A stretch of 64,000 bases of DNA, from the NCBI RefSeq assembly GCF_011058255.1, contig NZ_JAALFH010000050.1, positions 1-64,000 of the forward strand, given 5' to 3'. Below, one piece after another: positions 8,417 to 15,922 of this stretch (the first letter of the stretch is position 1; each line of letters begins with the position of its first letter). The DNA comes from Thioalkalivibrio sp. XN8. Its GTDB lineage: Bacteria > Pseudomonadota > Gammaproteobacteria > Steroidobacterales > XN24. The position numbers and the translations under genes are program-made. The notes under the pieces are model-generated. The model made no database searches and was not told the origin of the DNA. It worked only from the letters and a program-made list of their open reading frames with translations.

Positions 8417-9448
8417 ATGGGGCAGCAATCCGCGGGCGGTACGCGCACGCGCCTGGATGCCGAGGAGTGGAGCCGGTTCTGGGAGCGCGGGACCGTCACG
8501 ACCTTCGAAGGCCACTTCCGGGGCAATTACGACGCCGAGATCCGCGACTTCTGGCGGGCCGCCTTTGCGCCGCTGCCCGCCGGGGCGGCCGTGGTGGACC
8601 TGGCGACCGGCAACGGCGCTGTGGCCCTGCTGGCCGCGGAATTCGCCCGTGCCGAGTCCCGGCCCCTGCAGGTCGTCGGTCTCGACAGCGCCGCGATCGA
8701 CGCGCAGCGGCTCGAGGCGGCGCGCCCCGAACTCGCCGCCGACCTGGCGGCCGTAACCCTGCAGGGCGGGGTGCGGCTCGAGGCCACCGGACTCGAACCG
8801 GCGAGCGTCGACCTGGTGACCAGCCAGTACGGTTTCGAATACGGCGACACTGCCGCCGGCAGCAGGGAGATCGCCCGCATCCTGCGGCCCGGCGGCCGCG
8901 TCGCCATGGTGATCCATCACGACGGCTCGGCCATCCTGTCGCAGGCGCGCGAGGGGCTGGCCCAGGTCCGCATGTGCCTCGAGGAGGAGCGCTTCCTCTA
9001 CCTGGGACGGCGGATGATCAAGCTGTTCCGGGGACTCAAGCCCGGCCCGCAGCGGGGCGGCGTGCAGTGGACGCCGGGGGCAATCCGGCTGCGCGAGGAA
9101 TTGATGGCGGCGGCGGCGCGGCTGCAGCAGCACGCCCGCCGACCGGAAGTCCGCCGCGCGGACGCCGGCTTCCTGGAGTTCATCGTGCCGGCAGTGCTCA
9201 AGCTGCTGGAGCAGAGCCGCGCGCTGTCGCCGGCCGCGCTGGAGCAGGCCTGGGGCGAGATCGAGGGCGAGGCCGAAGCCTACCGCCTGCGCATGGCGGA
9301 CCTGGTCTCGGCGGCCTGCAGCGAGCGGGACATGGCGCGCATCGGCACGGAATTCGCGGCGGCCGGGCTGGAGGACGCGGCCTGGGTGCCGCTGCTCTAC
9401 CGGGGTGAGTTGCTGCTCGGCTGGACGCTGGCGGCGCGCAAGCCCTGA
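8417..9448 (+). CDS. Class I SAM-dependent methyltransferase
   Basis: The 343-aa product carries the Rossmann motif I VVDLATGNGAVALLAAEFAR near residue 58, an acidic motif II (VVGLDSAAID), and the motif IV-VI region DLVTSQYGFEY with ILRPGGRVAMVIHHD, which places it among Methyltransf_11/25-type enzymes. The C-terminal 130 residues are helical and Arg/Glu-rich, without a recognised domain. I chose ATG 8417; an in-frame ATG at 8309 would overlap the divergent gene and adds an unconvincing sequence. The substrate is unknown, and the neighbours do not help. Confidence 0.8.
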   Translation: MGQQSAGGTRTRLDAEEWSRFWERGTVTTFEGHFRGNYDAEIRDFWRAAFAPLPAGAAVVDLATGNGAVALLAAEFARAESRPLQVVGLDSAAIDAQRLEAARPELAADLAAVTLQGGVRLEATGLEPASVDLVTSQYGFEYGDTAAGSREIARILRPGGRVAMVIHHDGSAILSQAREGLAQVRMCLEEERFLYLGRRMIKLFRGLKPGPQRGGVQWTPGAIRLREELMAAAARLQQHARRPEVRRADAGFLEFIVPAVLKLLEQSRALSPAALEQAWGEIEGEAEAYRLRMADLVSAACSERDMARIGTEFAAAGLEDAAWVPLLYRGELLLGWTLAARKP

Positions 9449-9456
9449 CCCCCTGC

Positions 9457-9474
9457 TGTTGCCTGGGCGCAACA
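9457..9474. promoter_or_regulatory. Palindrome TGTTGC-N6-GCAACA, candidate operator 1
   Basis: A perfect 6-bp inverted repeat around CTGGGC, 8 bp after the methyltransferase stop. A lone half-site TGTTGC follows at 9491-9496. The same arrangement recurs 216 bp downstream. A short terminator hairpin is the alternative, but no T run follows. Confidence 0.5.
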
Positions 9475-9672
9475 ACCTGGCGCCGCCGGCTGTTGCTAAA
9501 ACGACACAAAAATCGACCGGGGCGACGGCCGCCGGACCGGCTCGCAGGCGGCCGGCGCGGCCCCGCGCAAAGACAATGAATTTGGACAGAATCCAGATCC
9601 GCGCATCGAGCCGCCGGTCATTTCGCCTGGGTTTCGGAACCTGCGTTAAACCGAAATAAAATCGCCGGCGGG

Positions 9673-9704
9673 TGTTGGCATCGGGCAACAAATTGAGCTA
9701 GTCT
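9673..9704 (+). promoter_or_regulatory. Promoter with overlapping palindrome TGTTGG-N6-GCAACA, candidate operator 2
   Basis: The -35 candidate TTGGCA (9675-9680) and -10 candidate TAGTCT (9699-9704) are separated by 18 bp. The palindrome at 9673-9690 covers the -35 box, the position expected for a repressor site. A transcript would carry a leader of about 135 nt before the receptor start. Confidence 0.5.
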
Positions 9705-9845
9705 CCGGCGACGGGTGTTCAGGCCGAGTGGCTTTTTCGCACATTGCGGCCGCCAGACACTTGCTAAGGGGAGTCCGTCTCACGGGTCTGTGCTCGGTCG
9801 CAGCGCGCGAGCGGAAGCTTTGGAAACCTAGGAGGAAACCTTCCG

Positions 9846-12506
9846 ATGAGAAACAACCAGCTCAGGCTTGCGGTGCGCTACGCGCTCGCGGCCGGCGCCC
9901 TGGCCACTACCGCCACCGCGCCGACTGCGTTTGCGCAGGAAGAGGAAGCCGCCGATCTGGAACGCGTCCAGGTCACCGGCTCGCGCATTAAGCGCACAGA
10001 CATTGAGGGCGCCCTGCCCGTAACCGTCATCGATCGCGAGACGATCGAACTTTCCGGCGAGGCGTCCGTCGCGGACCTGCTTCGCAACCAGCCGATCAAC
10101 AGCGCCGGTTCCTTCCGGCCGCAGTCCGGCAGCTCGGCCCAGTCCTTCGGCGGCATCTCGCTGCGCGCCCTGGGCGAAGGCCGCACGCTGGTGCTGATCG
10201 ACGGCCGTCGGGCGCCGATCGCGCCGAACGTCGGCCAGGGCCAGGACCTGAACGCCATCCCGCTCGCCGCGGTTGAGCGCATCGAAATCCTGTCCGACGG
10301 CGCCTCGGCCATCTACGGTTCGGACGCCATCGGCGGCGTGGTGAACATCATCACCCGCAAGGACTTCACCGGCGCCCAGGTCACCGTCGGCGTGGGCAAC
10401 CCGACCCGCGAGGGCGGCGACACCGAGGACGCTTCCGCGATCTTCGGCGCCGCCAGCGCCAACGGCCAGGTCATGGCCGGCTTCAACTACTCGAAGCGCG
10501 ACATCGTCTTCCAGCGTGACCGCGAGTGGTCCGCCGGCGGCGCGTCGATTTTCTCGAACAACTTCCTGGGCTCGGATCCGTTCCGCTGGATCGGCCCGGA
10601 TGACGGCCCCAACCTCGCCGGCCCGGCCGTGCCCGGCGGTTGCGCCGACCCCGGGTACTTCGTGGACGGCGGCTTCTGTTTCTACGACTTCACGCTGCAG
10701 GCCGCCGACGAGGCCGAGGTCGAGAACCAGTCGATCTTCAGCCGCGCCCGCTACGACATCAACATGGACTGGAGTGTCATCGGCAACTTCAGCGTGAATC
10801 GCGTGAAGTCCTTCGGCCGTTACGCACCCGTCCCGTCCTCGCCGTGGCTGGTGGGCGGCTTCGGCAACATCCTGCTGCCAATCGGCTCCCCGAACCATCC
10901 GGCGACTGCGCCGGCCGACGGCGGCCTGAACCCCGACTGGGCGGACTACCAGGGCGTCGCCGACGAGCTGCTGCTGCTGCGGCACCGCTTCGCGGCCAAC
11001 GGCCCTCGCGATACCACCGTCGACGCTCCGACCTATACCTTCGAACTCGGGTTCGAAGGCCGGGTCGCCGACTGGGATCTCGAGGGTGGCATCCGCCGCG
11101 TCGATTCGCAGTACTTCGAACTGGGCCGGAACTACATCGTCTCGGCCCTGGCGCAGCCGCAGATCACCTCGGGTGCCTATAACATCTACGATCCGACCGG
11201 CAACTCGCAGGATGTGCTGCAGTCCTTCACGGCGACCATCAACCGGGACGCCCGGTTCGTGTCCCGCGAGGCCTACGCCCTGGCGTCGACCGACCTGTTC
11301 GAGATGGCGGCCGGCCCGGTGGGCTTCGCCTTCGGCGCCGAGTATCGCGACGAGGACTACAAGGACATCTACGACGACCTGCAGGCCAACGGCAACATCA
11401 CCGGTTCCGCCGGCAACTCGGCCTTCGGCTCCCGTGACCAGTGGGCGGCCTTCTTCGAGACCCTGGTGCCGATCACCGACGACCTCGAGGTCACGATCGC
11501 CGGTCGTCATGACGACTACAGCGATTTCGGCAGCGAGTTCTCGCCGAAGCTGGCCTTCCGCTGGCAGCCGTTGGACGAGGTCACGGTCCGTGGCTCCTGG
11601 GGCCAGGGCTTCCGCGCCCCGACCCTGGACGTCCTGTCCCAGCAGCCGTCCTTCTCGGCTGACGCCGTCCGTGATCCTCAGACCTGTATCGCCTTCGGCC
11701 AGGCGGCCGACTGCCAGACCCAGATCACCGGTTTCGTCATTGCGAACCCGAACATCGGTCCCGAGCAGTCCGACCAGTACAGCTTCGGCGTGGCTTTCGA
11801 GCCGCTCGACTGGCTGAACGGCTCCGTGGACTACTGGGTCATCGAAGTCGAGGACCGGGTAGCCGCCATCGGCGCGCAGACGATCATCAACTGCCTCGCC
11901 GGCACCACCCAGAACTGCCCGCCGGGGCTGAGCGACCTGTCGGCGCTCGGCACTTCGCCGCCGTACCCGGATGCGGGCCTCGGCATCGCGCGCAACCCCG
12001 ACGGTTCGATCCGCTTCCTGCAGCGCGGCTTCGCCTCGCTGGGTACGATCGACGTCTCCGGCCTGGACTTCAACCTGCAGACGAACTTCGACTTCGGTAC
12101 GTACGGTCGCCTGACCAACGAGCTGCTGGCGAACTACCTGCTGAACTACGAGGTTGACAGCGGCGCCGACATCACCGGCGACGTTGGCCTGCCCGAGTGG
12201 CGTGCCATCCTGCGGAACGTCTGGACCTGGGGCGACTTCAACGTCGCATACAACATCAACTACATCGGCGGCCAGGATACGGCCCTCTCGTCGTCTCCGG
12301 ACTTCGAGGACGGCCTGCCGTCCTGGACCACCCACGACATCCAGGTGAACTACTTCACCCCGTGGGACGGCCGAGTCACGGTTGGTGTGGACAACATCGG
12401 CGACCGGGATCCGGTCGTGGATCCGGGCGAGGGCCGGGGTTACAACAACTCGCTGTACGACGCCTACGGTCGTATCGTGTACTTCCGGTACATGCAGAAC
12501 TTCTAA
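9846..12506 (+). CDS. TonB-dependent outer-membrane receptor
   Basis: An 886-aa ligand-gated outer-membrane channel driven by TonB. The signal peptide ends near residue 30 (TAFAQ). The plug domain follows with VQVTGSRIKRTDIEGALPVT, the DLLRNQPIN segment and RTLVLIDGRR, VERIEILSDGASAIYGSDAI and GGVVNIIT. The rest is a beta-barrel ending in the C-terminal aromatic YFRYMQNF. No N-terminal signalling extension is present, so it is not a FecA-type transducer. The plug matches the large receptor family common in Xanthomonadales and Alteromonadales that imports sugars or other nutrients; the substrate cannot be inferred. It is monocistronic, with its own promoter and terminator. Confidence 0.93.
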   Translation: MRNNQLRLAVRYALAAGALATTATAPTAFAQEEEAADLERVQVTGSRIKRTDIEGALPVTVIDRETIELSGEASVADLLRNQPINSAGSFRPQSGSSAQSFGGISLRALGEGRTLVLIDGRRAPIAPNVGQGQDLNAIPLAAVERIEILSDGASAIYGSDAIGGVVNIITRKDFTGAQVTVGVGNPTREGGDTEDASAIFGAASANGQVMAGFNYSKRDIVFQRDREWSAGGASIFSNNFLGSDPFRWIGPDDGPNLAGPAVPGGCADPGYFVDGGFCFYDFTLQAADEAEVENQSIFSRARYDINMDWSVIGNFSVNRVKSFGRYAPVPSSPWLVGGFGNILLPIGSPNHPATAPADGGLNPDWADYQGVADELLLLRHRFAANGPRDTTVDAPTYTFELGFEGRVADWDLEGGIRRVDSQYFELGRNYIVSALAQPQITSGAYNIYDPTGNSQDVLQSFTATINRDARFVSREAYALASTDLFEMAAGPVGFAFGAEYRDEDYKDIYDDLQANGNITGSAGNSAFGSRDQWAAFFETLVPITDDLEVTIAGRHDDYSDFGSEFSPKLAFRWQPLDEVTVRGSWGQGFRAPTLDVLSQQPSFSADAVRDPQTCIAFGQAADCQTQITGFVIANPNIGPEQSDQYSFGVAFEPLDWLNGSVDYWVIEVEDRVAAIGAQTIINCLAGTTQNCPPGLSDLSALGTSPPYPDAGLGIARNPDGSIRFLQRGFASLGTIDVSGLDFNLQTNFDFGTYGRLTNELLANYLLNYEVDSGADITGDVGLPEWRAILRNVWTWGDFNVAYNINYIGGQDTALSSSPDFEDGLPSWTTHDIQVNYFTPWDGRVTVGVDNIGDRDPVVDPGEGRGYNNSLYDAYGRIVYFRYMQNF

Positions 12507-12533
12507 GTCCTGCCGGACCTGGAGTTCCAGCAG

Positions 12534-12564
12534 CCGGGGGCCCGCAAGGGCCCCCGGTTTTTTT
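12534..12564 (+). terminator. Strong rho-independent terminator after the TonB-dependent receptor
   Basis: Perfect 10-bp stem CCGGGGGCCC (12534-12543) and GGGCCCCCGG (12548-12557), a GCAA tetraloop and seven T (12558-12564). It starts 27 bp after the receptor stop. Confidence 0.95.
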
Positions 12565-12597
12565 GGCGCCGCGCCCGCGGACCGGTAGAATCGCGCC

Positions 12598-12981
12598 ATG
12601 AAGACCTTGCGCCTGTACTGCCTCCTGCGCCGTCTCGGCCTCGCCGTCGCGGTGCTGGTCCTCGGTGGCGGCTGTGCGGCGGTGGAGGACCGGACCGACT
12701 ATCATCGCCACTCCATGAGCGACCTGCGCGAGGACTGGCAGCGGCCCGGCATCTTTCTCTTCGAGACCACCACCTCCAGCCTCTATCCGGCCGACAGCGA
12801 CGAGGCGGAGGCGAAGCGAATGGAGTGGCTGGCCGGCTGGATGAAACGCCTCGGCTATTGCCCGGGAGGCTGGGAGGTGGCGGACCGCTACCCGGTGCCG
12901 CCGGCGGAGCAGCGCGGCGCGCGCCACGACCTGCGCTACGACGTGCGCTGCACGGCCGCCCCCGCGGGCGGGGCCAATTGA
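12598..12981 (+). CDS. Small predicted lipoprotein, function unknown
   Basis: The 127-aa product has a basic N-terminus, a hydrophobic stretch (residues 12-23) and a lipobox LGGGC with Cys26 as the probable lipidation site. The mature part contains MSDLREDWQRPGIFLFETTT and two later Cys residues (in YCPGGW and VRCTAA) that could form a disulfide. No family is recognised. It starts 34 bp after the terminator and lies 112 bp before hemN. Confidence 0.6.
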   Translation: MKTLRLYCLLRRLGLAVAVLVLGGGCAAVEDRTDYHRHSMSDLREDWQRPGIFLFETTTSSLYPADSDEAEAKRMEWLAGWMKRLGYCPGGWEVADRYPVPPAEQRGARHDLRYDVRCTAAPAGGAN

Positions 12982-13093
12982 GGCAAACCACGATTCCCCG
13001 CGCCGGCGCGATCAGGAATCATTCCCAGTCCATGGCGGCCGGAAGATGGCGGAACGCACCGCCGGCGCCCGATAACAGAACATGCGGTGACCC

Positions 13094-14491
13094 ATGACGA
13101 CCAAGACGGCAGAGTTCGATCTCGACCTGATCAAGCGCTATGACGGCCGCGGGCCGCGCTACACCTCTTATCCGACCGCCGTGCAGTTTCACGACGGCTT
13201 CGGCGAGGAGGATTACACGCGGCTCGCGCTGGCCAGCAACGCCGGCGACCCGGTGGCCCACCCGCTGTCGATCTACGTGCACGTGCCCTTCTGCCATTCG
13301 CTCTGCTACTACTGCGGGTGCCACAAGATCATCACCCGCCACCAGCACAGCGCCGATCCCTACGTCGAGCACCTGGTGGAGGAGATGCGCCTCCAGGGGC
13401 GGCTGTTCGACCCGCGCCGGCGCGTGGACCAGCTGCACTTCGGCGGCGGCACGCCGACCTTCCTGAACGACGCGCAGTTCACCAAGGTGATGGAAGGCCT
13501 GTTCAACAACTTCGGCCTCCACCACGGCGAGGAGCGCGAGTACTCGATCGAGATCGACCCGCGCAGCGTGGACGAGAGCACCATCCCGCGGCTGGCCGAG
13601 CTGGGCTTCAACCGGCTCTCGCTGGGCATCCAGGACTTCGACCCGGACGTCCAGCAGGCGGTCAACCGGCTGCAGGACGAGGACTGGACGCTGTTCCTGA
13701 TCCGCCAGGCGCGCGAGCACGGTTTCCGCGGCGTGTCGGTCGACCTGATCTACGGGCTGCCGAAGCAGACGGCCGACAGCTTCACCCACACGCTGGAGTC
13801 GGTGGTGCAGGCGAAGCCGGACCGGATCGCGGCCTACAGCTACGCCCACCTGCCGGAAATGTTCCGCGCCCAGCGCCTGATCCGCAACGAGGACATGCCC
13901 TCGGCTGCAGAGAAGCTGGCGCTGCTGACGCGCACCGTGGAGTTCCTCACGGAGCGCGGCTACGAGTACATCGGCATGGACCATTTCGCCCTGCCGGAGG
14001 ACGACCTGGTCAAGGCGCGTAACAACGGCACCCTGCACCGCAACTTCCAGGGCTACTCCACCCACTCCGAGCTCGATCTCATCGGGCTGGGCGTGAGCGC
14101 CATCGGCAAGGTCGGCCACAGCTACTCCCAGAGCATCAAGCTGCGCCACGACTACTACGACGCCATCGACGCGGGCCACATCCCGGTGCTGCGCGGCGTG
14201 GAGCTTACGCCGGACGACGTGCTGCGCCGCGAGGTCATCCACGCCCTGATGTGCGGCGGCGTGGCCGACATGCGGCAGATCGAGGCCCGCCACGGCATCG
14301 ACTTCCCCGCGTACTTCGCGCGCGAGGTGGGCGAGATGAGGAAGCTGGCTGAGGACGGGCTGGTCGAGGTGGACGCGGACACCATTCGCGTCACGCCGAA
14401 GGGCCGCTTCCTGCTGCGGCCGATCGCGATGCCCTTCGACGCCTACCTGGCGGCGCGGCTGGCGGAGCAGCGCTTCTCCAAGGTGATCTAG
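13094..14491 (+). CDS. hemN: Oxygen-independent coproporphyrinogen III oxidase
   Basis: Radical SAM enzyme that decarboxylates coproporphyrinogen III to protoporphyrinogen IX without oxygen, in heme biosynthesis. The 465-aa length matches HemN. The cluster motif is Cys67-HSL-Cys71-YY-Cys74-G-Cys76 inside YVHVPFCHSLCYYCGCHK. GGGTPTFLND, EIDPRSVDE and LGIQDFDPDVQ follow. The full C-terminal domain distinguishes it from HemW. I found no convincing FNR/Anr box in the 112-bp upstream gap. The TAG stop overlaps the stop of the converging DUF192 gene. Confidence 0.95.
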   Translation: MTTKTAEFDLDLIKRYDGRGPRYTSYPTAVQFHDGFGEEDYTRLALASNAGDPVAHPLSIYVHVPFCHSLCYYCGCHKIITRHQHSADPYVEHLVEEMRLQGRLFDPRRRVDQLHFGGGTPTFLNDAQFTKVMEGLFNNFGLHHGEEREYSIEIDPRSVDESTIPRLAELGFNRLSLGIQDFDPDVQQAVNRLQDEDWTLFLIRQAREHGFRGVSVDLIYGLPKQTADSFTHTLESVVQAKPDRIAAYSYAHLPEMFRAQRLIRNEDMPSAAEKLALLTRTVEFLTERGYEYIGMDHFALPEDDLVKARNNGTLHRNFQGYSTHSELDLIGLGVSAIGKVGHSYSQSIKLRHDYYDAIDAGHIPVLRGVELTPDDVLRREVIHALMCGGVADMRQIEARHGIDFPAYFAREVGEMRKLAEDGLVEVDADTIRVTPKGRFLLRPIAMPFDAYLAARLAEQRFSKVI

Positions 14492-14988
14492 GGGACTGTC
14501 CCGGGGACTGTCCCCAAAACCTCAAAAATGCGGTGCACCACCCGGTCGCCCGGCCGGATGCCGAGCGCCTCCGCGCGCCCGCCGCGGATCTCGAGCACGG
14601 CCCGCACCGGCTGTCCGGAGCGGATGAGGTCGGTGGAAAAGGGCCGGGTCTGCGCCGCGATGCGCACCACCTGCCCAGCCGGGTCGATGAACAGCATGTC
14701 GAGCGACAGCGGCGTGTTCTTCATCCACATCCCGACTTCGCGCGTCGTGCCGAAGTCGAACAGCATGCCGGCGTTCGGGTCCAGCGCAGTCACGTACATC
14801 AGGCCGCGCGCGCGCGTTGCCGCAGTGTCGGCCAGGTGCACCTCGAACATGTGCCGGGTGCCGTCGGCGACCTCGACCTCCACGCGTTCCAGCGGGAGGT
14901 CGTCGAGCGAAGCTGCGGCCAGGGTCATGGTATGCAGCGCCACGACCAGGGCGATCACGCACAGCGCGGGAAACAGGTAACGGCGCAC
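14488..14988 (-). CDS. DUF192 exported protein
   Basis: The 166-aa protein has an N-terminal hydrophobic signal (VRRYLFPALCVIALVVAL) and a DUF192 domain: MFEVHLADTAATRARGLMYV, GMLFDFGTTREVGMWMKNT, LSLDMLFID, and AVLEIRGGRAEALGIRPGD. The GTG start at 14988 lies 1 bp after the stop of the preceding gene, which suggests coupling. The last residues, GTVPGTVP, are encoded by a GGGGACTGTCCC repeat that also supplies the stop region. The function is unknown. Confidence 0.8.
   Translation of the reverse strand: MRRYLFPALCVIALVVALHTMTLAAASLDDLPLERVEVEVADGTRHMFEVHLADTAATRARGLMYVTALDPNAGMLFDFGTTREVGMWMKNTPLSLDMLFIDPAGQVVRIAAQTRPFSTDLIRSGQPVRAVLEIRGGRAEALGIRPGDRVVHRIFEVLGTVPGTVP
14491..14515. repeat. 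Tandem GGGGACTGTCCC palindromic repeat at converging gene ends
   Basis: Two adjacent near-palindromes, 14491-14502 and 14503-14515, sit exactly at the hemN and DUF192 stops. A third copy with A instead of T at the centre lies at 20463-20475. The unit resembles short palindromic repeats dispersed in many proteobacterial genomes. Confidence 0.7.
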
Positions 14989-14989
14989 G

Positions 14990-15532
14990 TCAGTCAGCCT
15001 CGTCTTCGAGCGGCCAGGCCGCGATACCGGTGAACTCGAAGGGACTGACGCGGATCTCGCCCTCGCGGGCCACGGCCTCGATCGGCGCCAGGCAGCGGCC
15101 GGCGCCACGGATGCGATACACGTCGGCCGACCCTGCGAGCACGGCGTTCTCTGCCACGTCCACCAGGCACGCATCGGCGCCCAGGGTGCCGAAGAACTCG
15201 GCCCGCCCCTCGCGCACGACGGTGAGGTTGGCCGGCAGTCCCTCGCCCGTGGCGCCGCGCTTCAGCCCGGTGATGCCGATGACGACGAGCAGCGACTCAT
15301 CGGGCCGGTTGAACATCAGCCGCAGCGCGTCGCCGCCGGGGCGCGGGCCACCCGCGCACGTGGTGCCTTCGTTGTCCCAGTCGACCGTGGCAGCGAAGTG
15401 CCCGCTGATCGTCATCTGCAGCCGGCCGTCGCCGTCCGGTATGCAGCCGGCCCCCTCGTCGGCCGGGGCCGGGAGGGCGAGCAGCAGGGCCGGGACGACC
15501 CAGGCGAGGCGAGTGGCGGAGCGCATGTTCAT
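14990..15532 (-). CDS. Exported protein of unknown function, co-transcribed with the DUF192 gene
   Basis: From the ATG at 15532 (or the in-frame ATG at 15526) the product is about 180 aa with a signal peptide ending near ALPAPADEG. The mature part is beta-rich, with four cysteines, two of them in GAGCIPDGDG and TTCAGGPRPGGD. No family is recognised. It is followed after 1 bp by the DUF192 gene and is served by a good promoter 32 bp upstream. The longer upstream frame has no plausible start. Confidence 0.6.
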   Translation of the reverse strand: MNMRSATRLAWVVPALLLALPAPADEGAGCIPDGDGRLQMTISGHFAATVDWDNEGTTCAGGPRPGGDALRLMFNRPDESLLVVIGITGLKRGATGEGLPANLTVVREGRAEFFGTLGADACLVDVAENAVLAGSADVYRIRGAGRCLAPIEAVAREGEIRVSPFEFTGIAAWPLEDEAD

Positions 15533-15563
15533 GGGCCGGCACAGAGCAACGGGGAGGGCCGCG

Positions 15564-15591
15564 AGAATAGAGCTTTGTTGCGGTGTGTCAA
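15564..15591 (-). promoter_or_regulatory. Sigma-70 promoter for the exported-protein/DUF192 pair
   Basis: On the minus strand TTGACA (15591-15586), a 16-bp spacer and TATTCT (15569-15564). Transcription would start near 15557, leaving a leader of about 25 nt. The -35 box is a perfect consensus. Confidence 0.75.
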
Positions 15592-15922
15592 GAGTGCATT
15601 TCGCCGATCCGGCCGCCTGGAAGCGCCGATTTTCCTTCCTGGTAGACGAACTAGAGTTCATAACCATATGTTTTTATTGATGTTGATTTCGAGCCGAAAC
15701 AGCGGCCTAGGCATCGCCGCAGGATTCGGGCTATGCTTCGTCTCCGCGCCGCCACCCCCGCTCGGGGAGGCCACCGGTTCCAGGCAGGTCGGCCGCGGGC
15801 GTCCCGGGTCAAGGGTTCGCACTCAAGGCGATAAGCGCCGCCAGACTACGCGCATCGCGTGGCTCCAAGGTTGCCTTGTCTCCGTGGACCCGGAATGCCC
15901 TGGCCGATCTGCCGACCTGTCC
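15592..15922. other. Intergenic region with no recognised gene
   Basis: About 330 bp between the promoter of the exported-protein operon and the 3' end of glgA. It holds an AT-rich patch (about 15645-15700), unusual for this GC content, and otherwise unremarkable sequence. The open frame running through it continues antisense into glgA and is not supported as a gene. I see no T-run terminator for glgA. Confidence 0.6.

Larger units (their letters stand above)
9449..9845 (+). other. 397-bp regulatory region before the TonB-dependent receptor
   Basis: No credible gene lies here. It contains two 18-bp palindromes of the same design (9457-9474 and 9673-9690), a half-site (9491-9496), a candidate promoter (9675-9704) and the ribosome-binding site GGAGG (9831-9835) for the ATG at 9846. 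Several patches are distinctly more AT-rich than the flanking genes. Confidence 0.75.

Noticed and set aside
9828-12599. Minus-strand frame antisense to the TonB-dependent receptor
   Set aside because: The receptor has a signal peptide, plug motifs and terminator; the antisense frame has none.
12982-13093. FNR/Anr box upstream of hemN
   Set aside because: The nearest match, TTGAGGCAAACCAC, lacks the second half-site TCAA. Also noted there, CGCGCCGGCGCG is a GC palindrome of no clear meaning.
15668-15922. Small gene starting at the ATG near 15668
   Set aside because: The frame runs straight into antisense of glgA without a stop, has no ribosome-binding site and no recognisable product.
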